A stretch of DNA of 49,371 nucleotides from an uncultured Clostridia bacterium (GTDB lineage Bacteria; Bacillota; Clostridia; Oscillospirales; Oscillospiraceae): assembly GCA_946186375.1 (NCBI GenBank), contig CAMHMZ010000017.1, positions 1 to 49,371 of the forward strand, read 5' to 3'. Each line of letters starts with the position of its first letter. Position 1 is the stretch's first letter. The notes below the pieces were generated by a model that saw only the letters and a list, made by a program, of their open reading frames with translations, was not told the DNA's origin and ran no database searches. The translations under genes were made by a program, and so were the position numbers. Positions 39,583-47,486 of this stretch are shown here, in pieces.

Positions 39583-41121
39583 TTACTCGAGCACGAAGGC
39601 CTCTTGGTAGTCCCAGCCCTTCACGTCGTATTCTGTGCGCATGAAAAAGTTGAAATAGGGATGGTGGAAGCGGAAGTTCGTCTTCTCCATCTCCGGGTCG
39701 AAGACATAGGTCGTGCCGTCGATCTCGGCCTCCACCCAGGCGTGCGGGCTGAAATCGTTGCCGATCGTGCCGCAGCAGACCTTTGCCTCGAGGCCGCGGG
39801 CGCGCAGCAGCTGGCACATCAGGGCCGAGTGCGTGTAGCAGTTGCCGCCCTCTTCCTCCATCATTTTGCGCGTCTCGGCCAGCAGGATATCGGGCGCGGC
39901 CTCCTCATAGAGCTCACCCTTGCGGTAGCGGAAGGTGTCTCTTACGTAGATATACAGGGCCAGCAGCTGATCGCGCTGGGGCTTCGACTCGTCCACCTTG
40001 TCGTCGATGATCTTCTTGAGCCAGGCGTCGACCTCGGTGTCGCCCGTCGTAAAGCCGGGGATCGGCATCCAGAGCTCCTCCGGGTCGATCCAGCGCTCGC
40101 CCTCATCGGTCAGCTCCGCCTCGTGGGGGATCGCCGCCTCCAGCAGCGCCAGCGCGTCCTCCCGGTTTTCGGGCAGATCCGCCATGCCCGCGAGATCCTC
40201 TTCCAGGATCGCGGGATCGGCGCTGCGCTCGAGCACGCGGTTCATGAGCTTCGCCGTCTGCAGGCGGCTCAAAAGCTCCTGCGGCAAGACCTCCATGGCC
40301 TCGGTGACTTCGATCCATCCGCGCTCGGCGGCCAGACAGAAGGCGTCATAGCCCTCGTCCTCCGCGCTCAGATCGGCAAAGGAAAAGTCCTCCGCCGCCT
40401 CGGGGAAGAAGGGACGCAGCATGCTCAGCAGAGCGCCCCGGCTCAGAGGCTCGGTCGGGTAAAAGCTCTCACCCTCCAGCGCGCCGAGAGCGCGCAGCGC
40501 CGCACAGGCGGTATAACAGGCGTCCTCCTCGCTGAGGTCGCTGAAGTTTGCTTCCTTCGCCTCCGGCCGCGCCTCCTCCGGCAGCAGCGCATAGAGCATC
40601 AGCGCCGCGTCCGCGCGCGTCATCAGATCGTCCGGCCGGAGCAGGCCGTCTTCTCCCGCGGGCAGATAGGCCGTGTGAGACGTGCCGCCCAGAGCGACAC
40701 GGTATACCGCCTCAAAGCGCAGGCCGTCCGACGGCTCGGAAATGACGGTGCCCGCGGCTAAAAGAACGCCGTCCTCTCCGCGCCAGCCGAAAAAGCGCTG
40801 CCCGGCAAGCTCCTCTCCCATGGGCAGCTCCAGCTCCTCGCCGACGGGAACAGACAGAGCCTCCTCACGCTCACCGGTGACAAAGAGCACCGTGACAGGC
40901 GTCGGCGTGGGCTCCGGCGTCGGGGTCGGCGTCGGTTCCGGGGTGGGCTGCGCGGGCGTCGCTACAGGGACAGGCGCCGAGGCAGCGCGCGTGGAGGAGG
41001 GCATCTCGCTGCGGTCGTAGAACAGGTAAACACAGCAGCCCAGCAGCAGCAGGATCAGCAGAGCGCCGAGAACATGGCCGAAGCGCCGACCCGCGCCGCC
41101 GCGCTGCCGTTTAGCGGCCAT
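39583..41121 (-). CDS. Membrane protein with SLH-like repeats and transglutaminase domain
   Basis: The 512-residue product has a short basic N-terminus, a membrane segment (about 14-34), a Thr/Pro/Glu-rich spacer (about 48-78), three SLH-like repeats (about 125-330, FSDLSEEDACY and FYPTEPLSRGALLSML), and a C-terminal transglutaminase-like domain. The catalytic triad is Cys in GGNCYTHS (about 426), His in PHAWVE (about 460) and Asp in VFDPE (about 473). Such domains act as transglutaminases or proteases on extracellular proteins. SLH repeats here are degenerate, so binding to cell-wall polymer is uncertain. The start at 41121 has GAGGAG; it overlaps the lipoprotein gene by 11 nt. Confidence 0.82.
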   Translation of the reverse strand: MAAKRQRGGAGRRFGHVLGALLILLLLGCCVYLFYDRSEMPSSTRAASAPVPVATPAQPTPEPTPTPTPEPTPTPVTVLFVTGEREEALSVPVGEELELPMGEELAGQRFFGWRGEDGVLLAAGTVISEPSDGLRFEAVYRVALGGTSHTAYLPAGEDGLLRPDDLMTRADAALMLYALLPEEARPEAKEANFSDLSEEDACYTACAALRALGALEGESFYPTEPLSRGALLSMLRPFFPEAAEDFSFADLSAEDEGYDAFCLAAERGWIEVTEAMEVLPQELLSRLQTAKLMNRVLERSADPAILEEDLAGMADLPENREDALALLEAAIPHEAELTDEGERWIDPEELWMPIPGFTTGDTEVDAWLKKIIDDKVDESKPQRDQLLALYIYVRDTFRYRKGELYEEAAPDILLAETRKMMEEEGGNCYTHSALMCQLLRARGLEAKVCCGTIGNDFSPHAWVEAEIDGTTYVFDPEMEKTNFRFHHPYFNFFMRTEYDVKGWDYQEAFVLE

Positions 41122-41488
41122 AATAGATCTCCTCGACAGTCTCCGTGTCGCCCTCACGGTAGGTGTACACGGTGAAGCCCTCATAGACGAGCTCGCCGTC
41201 CTCGCCGGGGCCGAGGCAGCTCGGCGCATAGTCGGTGGACTTCGGCTCGCCGATGATGGCGATCAGCTCCTCGAGGGGGCGGCCCTCCATGGTCTTCGCC
41301 AGCTCCTCCAGATCATAGGAAGGGGCTTCGGACGTCTCAATCTCAGCGGGCGCCGCGTCTTGCGCGGGGGTCTCCGCCTCGACCGGGGCGGTCGTCTCGA
41401 TGGGAGCGGACTGCTGCGTGCAGGCGCAGAGACCGAGGGCAAAAAGAAATACAAAAAGAAAAGCGGCAGCTTTCTGCATGGCTTTCAT
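41111..41488 (-). CDS. Small lipoprotein of unknown function
   Basis: The 125-residue product begins with a lipoprotein signal (MKAMQKAAAFLFVFLFALG, lipobox LCAC at about 20-23), then an Ala/Glu/Thr/Pro-rich spacer and a small domain (about 70-125: MEGRPLEELIAIIGEPK, YAPSC, VYEGFTVYTY). I cannot name the domain. It would be lipidated by Lgt (8657-9553). It overlaps the transglutaminase gene by 11 nt, so the two probably work together at the outer face. The start at 41488 has AGGAGG upstream; the upstream 15 codons are not signal-peptide-like. Confidence 0.78.
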   Translation of the reverse strand: MKAMQKAAAFLFVFLFALGLCACTQQSAPIETTAPVEAETPAQDAAPAEIETSEAPSYDLEELAKTMEGRPLEELIAIIGEPKSTDYAPSCLGPGEDGELVYEGFTVYTYREGDTETVEEIYYGR

Positions 41489-41547
41489 GATAAGCCTCCT
41501 GATGCGAATAGTGATCGGGGAGCTGAAGCTCAACTCCCAAGCATATT

Positions 41548-41576
41548 ATAATATAGGAAGCCGCGTCGAATGTCAA
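41548..41576 (-). promoter_or_regulatory. Sigma-A promoter of the lipoprotein/transglutaminase pair
   Basis: On the minus strand, perfect TTGACA (41571-41576), a 17-nt spacer and TATTAT (41548-41553). Confidence 0.8.
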
Positions 41577-41603
41577 GTAAGCGCGATACACGCCGAACTG
41601 GAA

Positions 41604-41940
41604 AGAGTTTTTAGTTTTAAGTTTTTAGTTTTTAGGAGAACGACAAATTCCAGTTTATCGACGAAGTCGGAATGCGGAGTTCGGAATGAAGGGAAACGAA
41701 GGATAGAGCGAGGAAATTGGCGTCCCCGTCGTAGGGGCCGACGCCCTCGGCGGCCCGCGCGGTACAATCAGAATAATAAACAAATCCCCGGCGAAAACGT
41801 ACTGATCTACGAGTTCGCCGGGGATTTTGTCTGTTTTCAGATTGTTTTGCCGGGCTGCCGAGGGCGGCAGCCCCTACGAAAGAATTTCAAACTCAGCGAT
41901 AAATTTCCTTTTCTCTCTGAAAACGGAAAACGAAACGCAT
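41604..41940. repeat. Composite palindromic intergenic element, copy 3
   Basis: No gene. TTTTTAG tracts (about 41608-41632) lead to the arm GGAGAACGACAAATT, TTTATCGACGA, TCGGAATGCGGAGTTCGG, GGAAATTGGCGTCC and TCGTAGGGGCCGACGCC (to about 41747). The core shares with copy 2 the stretch CGGCCCGCGCGGTACAATC and a 13-bp hairpin (41783-41795 with 41814-41826, loop with CGTACT and CTACG). A second hairpin (GGGCTGCCGAGGGCGGCAGCCC region, about 41852-41873) and GCCCCTACGA close it. The right end has CAGCGATAAATTT and CTGAAAACGGAAAAC. Confidence 0.82.
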
Positions 41941-41948
41941 GTAAACTC

Positions 41949-41976
41949 TTGACAGCGGGGGAGAAAGGTGTATAAT
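41949..41976 (+). promoter_or_regulatory. Sigma-A promoter of the metal-efflux operon
   Basis: Perfect TTGACA (41949-41954), a 16-nt spacer and perfect TATAAT (41971-41976), the strongest consensus promoter of the window. Confidence 0.88.
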
Positions 41977-41981
41977 GATGC

Positions 41982-42005
41982 TTGAACATATGAACGATTG
42001 TTCAA
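41982..42005 (+). promoter_or_regulatory. Nested ArsR/SmtB-type operator
   Basis: An outer inverted repeat TTGAACA (41982-41988) and TGTTCAA (41999-42005) with a 10-nt centre encloses an inner one, TGAAC-GATT-GTTCA (41991-42004). It covers the transcription start, and its sequence (TGAAC N4 GTTCA) is the usual ArsR/SmtB/CadC operator form. Confidence 0.82.
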
Positions 42006-42024
42006 ATGATAGGAGGAAGACAGC

Positions 42025-42243
42025 ATGAAGAAGACCTACAAGATCGACGTGGACTGCGCCAACTGCGCCAACAAGATGGAGCAGGCGGCCAAGGCGACGG
42101 AGGGCGTGAAGGACGCCGTCGTCAATTTCATGACGCTCAAGATGTCGGTGGAGTTTGAAGAGAGCGCACAGCCCGCGGCCGTCATGCAGCAGGTCCTGAA
42201 AAACTGCAAGAAGGTCGAGGACGACTGCGAGATCTTCCTTTGA
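42025..42243 (+). CDS. Heavy-metal-associated (HMA) domain protein
   Basis: The 72-residue product is a single ferredoxin-like HMA domain with a CxxC metal site (DCANCANK, Cys11 and Cys14). It probably binds Zn, Cd or Cu and hands it to the ATPase encoded next, which itself lacks an N-terminal HMA domain. RBS AGGAGGAAG. First gene after the operator. Confidence 0.92.
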   Translation: MKKTYKIDVDCANCANKMEQAAKATEGVKDAVVNFMTLKMSVEFEESAQPAAVMQQVLKNCKKVEDDCEIFL

Positions 42244-42253
42244 GAAATAGCCC

Positions 42254-42283
42254 GGCCTCCGCGCAATATAGTTCGCGGGGGCC
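42254..42283 (+). other. Intercistronic hairpin between HMA and ATPase genes
   Basis: GGCCTCCGCG (42254-42263) pairs with CGCGGGGGCC (42274-42283) apart from one G-U pair, around a 10-nt loop. No U-tract follows, so it may set mRNA stability or relative expression rather than end transcription. Confidence 0.65.
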
Positions 42284-42310
42284 GCTGCGCTTTACTGACG
42301 GAGTAAGCCA

Positions 42311-44197
42311 ATGAACAGAAAACAGAAGAAAGTCCTGCGCCGCATCCTCATCGCCACAGTGCTGCTCATCGCCGTCAAGCTGCTGTTCGCGCTCGGCGTG
42401 CTGCCGGAAAAAAGGCTGTTGGCGCTGGGACTGTACCTTGTGCCGTATCTCGTGATCGGCTATGACATCCTCATCAAGGCCGCCAAGGGCGTTCGCAACC
42501 GGCAGCCCTTTGACGAAAACTTCCTCATGGCGGTGGCCACAGTCGGCGCGATGGCGCTGGGCGAATATCTCGAGGGCGCGGCCGTCATGCTCTTTTATCA
42601 GATCGGCGAGCTCTTCCAGAGCTGCGCGGTGGGGAAGAGCCGCCGCAGCATCAGCCAGCTCATGGACATCCGCCCGGACACGGCCAAGGTCCCGGACGAA
42701 AACGGCGAGCTTCAGCAGGTCGATCCGGACGAGGTGGCCGTCGGCACGGTGATCTGGGTGCAGCCGGGGGAGAAGATCCCCATCGACGGCGTGGTCACCG
42801 AGGGCAGCAGCACGCTCGACACCGCCGCGCTCACGGGCGAGAGCGTCCCGCGCGACGCCGCCGAGGGCGACGAGGTGATCAGCGGCTGCGTCAATCTCAC
42901 GGGGCTTCTGAAGATCCGCACCACGCGCGAATTCGGCGAGTCCACCGCCTCGAAGATCCTGGAGCTTGTGGAGAACGCGAGCTCCCGCAAATCCCGGCAG
43001 GAGGACTTTATCTCCCGCTTCGCGCGCATCTATACCCCGGTCGTCTGCTGCGGCGCGCTCGTGCTGGCGCTTCTGCCGCCGCTCGTGCGGCTCGTGCTGG
43101 GCCTCGCGCCCGCCTGGGGCGACTGGGTCTACCGCGCGCTGACCTTCCTCGTTATCAGCTGCCCCTGCGCGCTGGTGATCTCCATCCCGCTGAGCTTCTT
43201 CGCCGGCATCGGCGGAGCCAGCAGCGCGGGCGTGCTCGTCAAGGGCTCGAACTATCTCGAGGCGCTCTCGCGCGTCAAAACCGTCGCCTTTGACAAGACC
43301 GGCACGGTGACGCAGGGCGTGTTCGAGGTCGCGGGCGTGCACCACAGCACGCTCGAGGACAAGGAGCTTCTGGAGCTGGCAGCGCTCTCCGAGAGCTATT
43401 CCAGCCATCCCATCAGCCGCAGCCTGCAGCGCGCCTGGGGCGGCGAGCTCGACAAGAGCCGGGTGAGCGAGGTCCGGGAGCAGCCGGGCCGCGGCGTCTG
43501 CGCCTGTGTGGACGGGCGGGAACTGCTCGTCGGCAACGACAAGCTCATGGCCGAGTACGGCGTGGGATATACGCCCTGCCGCAGCGCGGGCACGGTGGTC
43601 CATGTGGCGATCGACGGCGCCTATGCCGGGCATATCCTGATCACGGATCTCCTCAAGCCCACAGCGAAGGCGGCCGTGGAGGGCCTTAAGGCCGCGGGCG
43701 TGCAGCGGCTCGTCATGCTCACCGGCGACGCCCCGTCCGCCGCGCGGGAGACCGCGGAAGCGCTCGGCGTCGAGGAGCATTACAGCTCGCTCCTCCCGGC
43801 CGACAAGGTCGCCAGGGTCGAGGAGCTGCTGCGGCAGACGAAAGGGGAGGACAAGCTCGCCTTCGTCGGCGACGGCATCAACGACGCGCCGGTCCTGTCC
43901 CGCGCGGACGTCGGGATCGCCATGGGCGCGCTCGGCTCGGACGCGGCTATTGAGGCGGCCGACGTGGTGCTGATGGACGACGATCCGCTCAAGATCGTCA
44001 AGGCGATCCGCATCGCGCGCAAGTGCATCCGCATCGTGTACGAAAATATTATCTTCGCCATCGGCGTCAAGGTCCTGTGTCTCGTGCTCGGCGCGCTGGG
44101 CGTGGCGAACATGTGGGCCGCGATCTTCGCGGACGTGGGCGTGATGGTGCTGGCGGTGCTCAACGCGATCCGCGCGCTGAACGTCAAAAAGCTTTGA
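42311..44197 (+). CDS. P1B-type Zn/Cd/Pb-transporting ATPase
   Basis: The 628-residue protein begins directly with membrane segments; no N-terminal metal-binding domain is present. It carries the CPC metal site in SCPCALVIS (about 284-286), the phosphorylation motif DKTGT (Asp about 328), TGES in the actuator, the HP motif (SSHPIS), and GDGINDAP. The last membrane segments contain ADVGVMVLAVLNAIRAL, whose Asp is a mark of the Zn/Cd/Pb class (P1B-2, ZntA/CadA). It exports the metal from the cytoplasm. RBS GGAGTAAG. Middle gene of an operon with the HMA protein and the repressor. Confidence 0.93.
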   Translation: MNRKQKKVLRRILIATVLLIAVKLLFALGVLPEKRLLALGLYLVPYLVIGYDILIKAAKGVRNRQPFDENFLMAVATVGAMALGEYLEGAAVMLFYQIGELFQSCAVGKSRRSISQLMDIRPDTAKVPDENGELQQVDPDEVAVGTVIWVQPGEKIPIDGVVTEGSSTLDTAALTGESVPRDAAEGDEVISGCVNLTGLLKIRTTREFGESTASKILELVENASSRKSRQEDFISRFARIYTPVVCCGALVLALLPPLVRLVLGLAPAWGDWVYRALTFLVISCPCALVISIPLSFFAGIGGASSAGVLVKGSNYLEALSRVKTVAFDKTGTVTQGVFEVAGVHHSTLEDKELLELAALSESYSSHPISRSLQRAWGGELDKSRVSEVREQPGRGVCACVDGRELLVGNDKLMAEYGVGYTPCRSAGTVVHVAIDGAYAGHILITDLLKPTAKAAVEGLKAAGVQRLVMLTGDAPSAARETAEALGVEEHYSSLLPADKVARVEELLRQTKGEDKLAFVGDGINDAPVLSRADVGIAMGALGSDAAIEAADVVLMDDDPLKIVKAIRIARKCIRIVYENIIFAIGVKVLCLVLGALGVANMWAAIFADVGVMVLAVLNAIRALNVKKL

Positions 44198-44215
44198 ACG
44201 GGAGGGAAGAACAGC

Positions 44216-44569
44216 ATGGAAAAAGCGGAATGCTGCGAAAGCCAGGAGTTGCATGAGGAGCTTTTGAAGCTCGTCAGCGACACGCTGCCGGAGGAGGAGC
44301 ACCTGCTGGATCTGGCGGAGCTCTTCAAGGTCTTTGGGGACTCCACGCGCATCCGGATCCTCTTCGTCCTCTTTGAGGCGGAGGTCTGCGTCTGCGATCT
44401 GGCCGCAGCCCTCAACATGACACAGTCGGCCATCTCGCACCAGCTCGGCATCCTCAAGCGCAACAAGCTCGTCAAGAGCCGCCGCGAGGGCAAGAGCGTC
44501 TTTTATTCCCTCGCCGACGAGCATGTGCGCACCATCATCGGCCAGGGCATGGAGCACATCCTCGAGTAA
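44216..44569 (+). CDS. ArsR/SmtB metal-sensing repressor, CadC-like
   Basis: The 117-residue winged-HTH protein has the recognition helix QSAISHQLGILK. Its ligands fit CadC closely: the thiolate site Cys58 and Cys60 in EVCVCDL, with Cys6/Cys7 near the N-terminus, and the alpha-5 zinc site Asp101, His103, His114 and Glu117 (DEH...MEHILE) at the same residue numbers as CadC/SmtB. It should release the operator at 41982-42005 when Zn, Cd or Pb binds, derepressing its own operon. Last gene of the operon, 18 nt after the ATPase. Confidence 0.94.
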   Translation: MEKAECCESQELHEELLKLVSDTLPEEEHLLDLAELFKVFGDSTRIRILFVLFEAEVCVCDLAAALNMTQSAISHQLGILKRNKLVKSRREGKSVFYSLADEHVRTIIGQGMEHILE

Positions 44570-44584
44570 ATAAGAAACAATAGA

Positions 44585-44623
44585 AGCCGCAGCAACGGAC
44601 ATGCTCCGTTGCTGCGGCTTTTT
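44585..44623 (+). terminator. Terminator of the metal-efflux operon
   Basis: A perfect 15-bp stem (AGCCGCAGCAACGGA, 44585-44599, with 44605-44619) has a 5-nt loop and ends in TTTTT. Confidence 0.93.
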
Positions 44624-44666
44624 GCTGCTTCGATGCGGCGGGGGAACCTTTTTTCAGCCCGCGCGT

Positions 44667-45560
44667 CTAATCAATAATAGCTTTTTGATCGTTGCTGCCA
44701 AAGAGCGTCCCGACGGGCTCCGCCGTGCAGGCGAAGACGGCCTCCTTCTTCATCTGCTCGCAGCAGCGCGCGGCGGCCCCGGCGTCGGAAAAGACCCCGA
44801 ACACGGCCGAGCCCGTCCCCGTCATCACAGCGCCGAGGGCGCCGCCGTCGAGGAGCTGACCCTTGAGCTGGCGGATGCTCCGCATGCGCCGGTCGTCCAC
44901 GTCCTCAAAGACATTGTACATCCTCCGGCAGAGCACCGGCAGATCCCCGGCCTCCAGCGCGGCCAGAAGCCCCGCCGTGTCCGGATGCACGCGCGGCGGC
45001 GTGCGGTCGAGCGCGCGGAAAAGCTCCGGCGTGGAGATGGAAAAATGCGGCTTGACGATCACAAAATGGCAGGGCGGCATCGGGGGAAGCACCTGCAGCT
45101 GTTCGCCGCGCCCGGTGGCGAGGGCTGTGCCGCCCGCCAGACAGAAGGCCACATCCGAGCCGATCCCGGCGGCAAGCTCCGTCAGCGCCTCACGGCCGAG
45201 CGGCGTGTCGGAGGCCGCATCCAGCGCGCGCAGCACCGCCGCGGCGTCGGCTGAGCCCCCGCCCATCCCGGAGCCGACGGGGATGTGTTTGCGCAGCGCG
45301 AGCTCCCAGCCCTCGTCCGCGCGACCCGCGGCCTCCAGATAGCGCTTTGCCGCGCGCACGGCGAGGTTCCTGTCGTCGTTGGGCACATAGCGCAGGTTGC
45401 TGCGCGAGCGGACGCCCTCGCCGCCGGGCGTGAGCGTCAGCTCGTCGCAGAGCGACACGCTCTGCATCACCATCAGCATCTCGTGATAGCCGTCGGGCCG
45501 CTTTTCGCCCACGTCCAGAGAGATATTCAGCTTGGCATAAGCCTGCTCCTTCAGCTTCAT
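44667..45560 (-). CDS. ispE: 4-diphosphocytidyl-2-C-methyl-D-erythritol kinase
   Basis: The 297-residue GHMP kinase opens with YAKLNISLDVGEKRPDGYHE and carries the ATP loop PVGSGMGGGSADAAAVL (about 93-110) and the closing VMTGTGSAVFGVF. It phosphorylates CDP-ME in the MEP pathway of isoprenoid synthesis. It overlaps the alpha-glucosidase stop by 4 nt (ATGA) and shares its promoter, an unusual pairing for ispE, which is more often near ksgA or purR-type genes in Firmicutes. Confidence 0.95.
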   Translation of the reverse strand: MKLKEQAYAKLNISLDVGEKRPDGYHEMLMVMQSVSLCDELTLTPGGEGVRSRSNLRYVPNDDRNLAVRAAKRYLEAAGRADEGWELALRKHIPVGSGMGGGSADAAAVLRALDAASDTPLGREALTELAAGIGSDVAFCLAGGTALATGRGEQLQVLPPMPPCHFVIVKPHFSISTPELFRALDRTPPRVHPDTAGLLAALEAGDLPVLCRRMYNVFEDVDDRRMRSIRQLKGQLLDGGALGAVMTGTGSAVFGVFSDAGAAARCCEQMKKEAVFACTAEPVGTLFGSNDQKAIID

Positions 45561-47245
45561 GCCTTCGCCTCGCTTCCGAACCGGTACACGCGCAGCTCAT
45601 AGGGGCGCGCGGTAAAGCCGTTGGCGATCACGAAGTTGTGCTCGTAATTGCCCAGCACCTGCGTCCACTCCTCCAGCCAGATGTCCTTCGGCGCCTCAAA
45701 GCGCTTGAGCTCGGCAGAGAAGGAGCAGACCACCAGCAGCCGCTCGCCGCCGAGCCGCCGCTCATAGACGTAGAAGTCGCGGCTCTCGGGGAAGTACTCG
45801 CGGTAGTCGCCGTAGAGCGCGACGGCGTTGTCCTTCCGGAACTTCAGCAGCTTCCGGTAGAAATTCAGAAGCGAGTCGGGATCGTTCTCCTGCGCGGCGA
45901 CGTTGATCTCATGATAGTTTTCGTTGACGGCAAACCAGGGCGTGCCGGTCGTAAAGCCCGCGTTCTCCTCGGCACTCCACTGCACGGGCGTGCGGGCGTT
46001 GTCGCGCGCCGAGGCCTGCACCAGCGCCAGCACGCTCTTCTTCGGCAGCAGGCGCGAGGCGATGGCGGCGTTATTTTTCGTGGCGACGTCGGGATAGTCC
46101 TCCACGCGCGGCAGGCGGTGGTTCACCATGCCGATCTCCTGCCCCTGATAGATGAAGGGCGTGCCGCGCTGCAGCAGGTACATCGCGGCGAGCATTTTGC
46201 CGCTCTCCACGCGGTATTTCTCACTGCCGTAGCGGCTGATGATGCGCGGGTGGTCATGGTTTTCTATGTACAGGGCGGGCCAGGCCTTGCCTTCGAGCTT
46301 CGTCTGCCAGGCGCTGAAGGCGCGCTTCATCTTGCGCAGCGAGAAGGGCAGCCGCACGAAGTCGGTCATGAAGCAGTCGGCCTCCATGGGCTCGAAGGCG
46401 ATCATCTCATCGAGCACCTGCTTCGGCCCCTCGGTGATGTAGCGCAGGGCGATGTCGGGCGTCGTGAGCGGGCTCTCGCCCACGGTGAAGCAGTCGTAAT
46501 GACTCAGGACGTCCCGCTTGAACTCGGCCAGATAGTCGTGCACGGGCGGGAGGTTGGAGAAGTGCTTGCGGCCGTTGGCCACGGGCAGCCAGGGATAGGA
46601 GTCGGGCAGCCCCGGCGTCTTGGCCACGAAGGTGATCACGTCCTCGCGGAAGCCGTCCACGCCCATGTCCAGCCAGAAGCGCATGATGCCCTTGACCTCC
46701 TCGCGCACGCGGGGATTGCCCATGTTGAGATCCGGCTGCTTTTTGGCGAAGAGGTGCAGATAGTATTCGTCCAGTCCCTCGTCGTATTCCCAGGCGCCGC
46801 CCTCGAACATGCTCGTCCAGTTGTTGGGAGGTCTGCGCCTGCCGTTTTTCATGCGGCCGGGGCGCCAGATGTAATAGTCGTGATAGGGATCATCGCGGCT
46901 CCGGCGGCTGGCCTGAAACCAGGGGTGCTCGTCAGAAGTGTGGTTTACCACGAGATCCATGAAAACGCGCATCCCGCGCTCGTGCGCTCCGTCGAGCACC
47001 TGCTTGAACACGTCCAGATCGCCGTAGTCCGGGTGGATGTTCCGATAGTCGGAGATGTCGTAGCCGAAGTCGGCGTTGGGGGAGGGGTAGATCGGAGAGA
47101 ACCAGATCGCGTCCACGCCGATGCTCTTGATATAGTCGAGCTTCGACAGCACGCCCCACAGATCGCCGATCCCGTCGCCGTTGCCGTCGCAGAAGCTGCG
47201 GATCCAGATCTGATAGACGGCCATCTCCTTGTACCACTGTGCCAT
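45557..47245 (-). CDS. GH13 alpha-glucosidase (oligo-1,6-glucosidase type)
   Basis: The 562-residue protein is a full GH13 of the oligo-1,6-glucosidase/trehalose-6-phosphate hydrolase type: MAVYQIWIRSFCDGNGDGIGDLWG, DLVVNHTSDEHPWF, the nucleophile aspartate in GVDGFREDVI (about 200), the acid/base glutamate in TVGES (about 255), and the transition-state aspartate in ENHDHPR (about 331). The residue before the nucleophile is Glu, where most relatives have Met. A beta-sandwich C domain ends it. It cleaves alpha-1,6 or alpha-1,4 glucosides or alpha-glucosyl phosphates; no signal peptide, so cytoplasmic. RBS AAGGAG. No sugar transporter is adjacent. Confidence 0.92.
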   Translation of the reverse strand: MAQWYKEMAVYQIWIRSFCDGNGDGIGDLWGVLSKLDYIKSIGVDAIWFSPIYPSPNADFGYDISDYRNIHPDYGDLDVFKQVLDGAHERGMRVFMDLVVNHTSDEHPWFQASRRSRDDPYHDYYIWRPGRMKNGRRRPPNNWTSMFEGGAWEYDEGLDEYYLHLFAKKQPDLNMGNPRVREEVKGIMRFWLDMGVDGFREDVITFVAKTPGLPDSYPWLPVANGRKHFSNLPPVHDYLAEFKRDVLSHYDCFTVGESPLTTPDIALRYITEGPKQVLDEMIAFEPMEADCFMTDFVRLPFSLRKMKRAFSAWQTKLEGKAWPALYIENHDHPRIISRYGSEKYRVESGKMLAAMYLLQRGTPFIYQGQEIGMVNHRLPRVEDYPDVATKNNAAIASRLLPKKSVLALVQASARDNARTPVQWSAEENAGFTTGTPWFAVNENYHEINVAAQENDPDSLLNFYRKLLKFRKDNAVALYGDYREYFPESRDFYVYERRLGGERLLVVCSFSAELKRFEAPKDIWLEEWTQVLGNYEHNFVIANGFTARPYELRVYRFGSEAKA

Positions 47246-47308
47246 AAAGGATCGCTCCTTTCCGTCCCGGCCGGAGCCTCCGCCCCGGCCCTGAATAGCT
47301 TATCTTCC

Positions 47309-47337
47309 ATTTTATCACAGGCTCCGCCCCTTGGCAA
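47309..47337 (-). promoter_or_regulatory. Sigma-A promoter of the alpha-glucosidase-ispE pair
   Basis: On the minus strand, TTGCCA (47332-47337), a 17-nt spacer and TAAAAT (47309-47314). A GC-rich hairpin (GGCCGG...CCGGCC, about 47268-47290) sits in the leader. Confidence 0.65.
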
Positions 47338-47381
47338 TGCAAAAGCGAAGAATTCGGGAGAACCGGACAGTTCGGTTGCGG

Positions 47382-47410
47382 TTGACCTTTTGAGGGGAAA
47401 GAGGTATAAT
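47382..47410 (+). promoter_or_regulatory. Sigma-A promoter of the Ig-like surface protein gene
   Basis: TTGACC (47382-47387), a 17-nt spacer and perfect TATAAT (47405-47410), about 70 nt before the start codon. Confidence 0.82.
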
Positions 47411-47486
47411 ACAGCAGCTTTGTGCCAAAATGAAATAATCTGCCGTTTGCCGCGGCGCTTCGCCGCGGGAGAAAGGATAGACCGAT

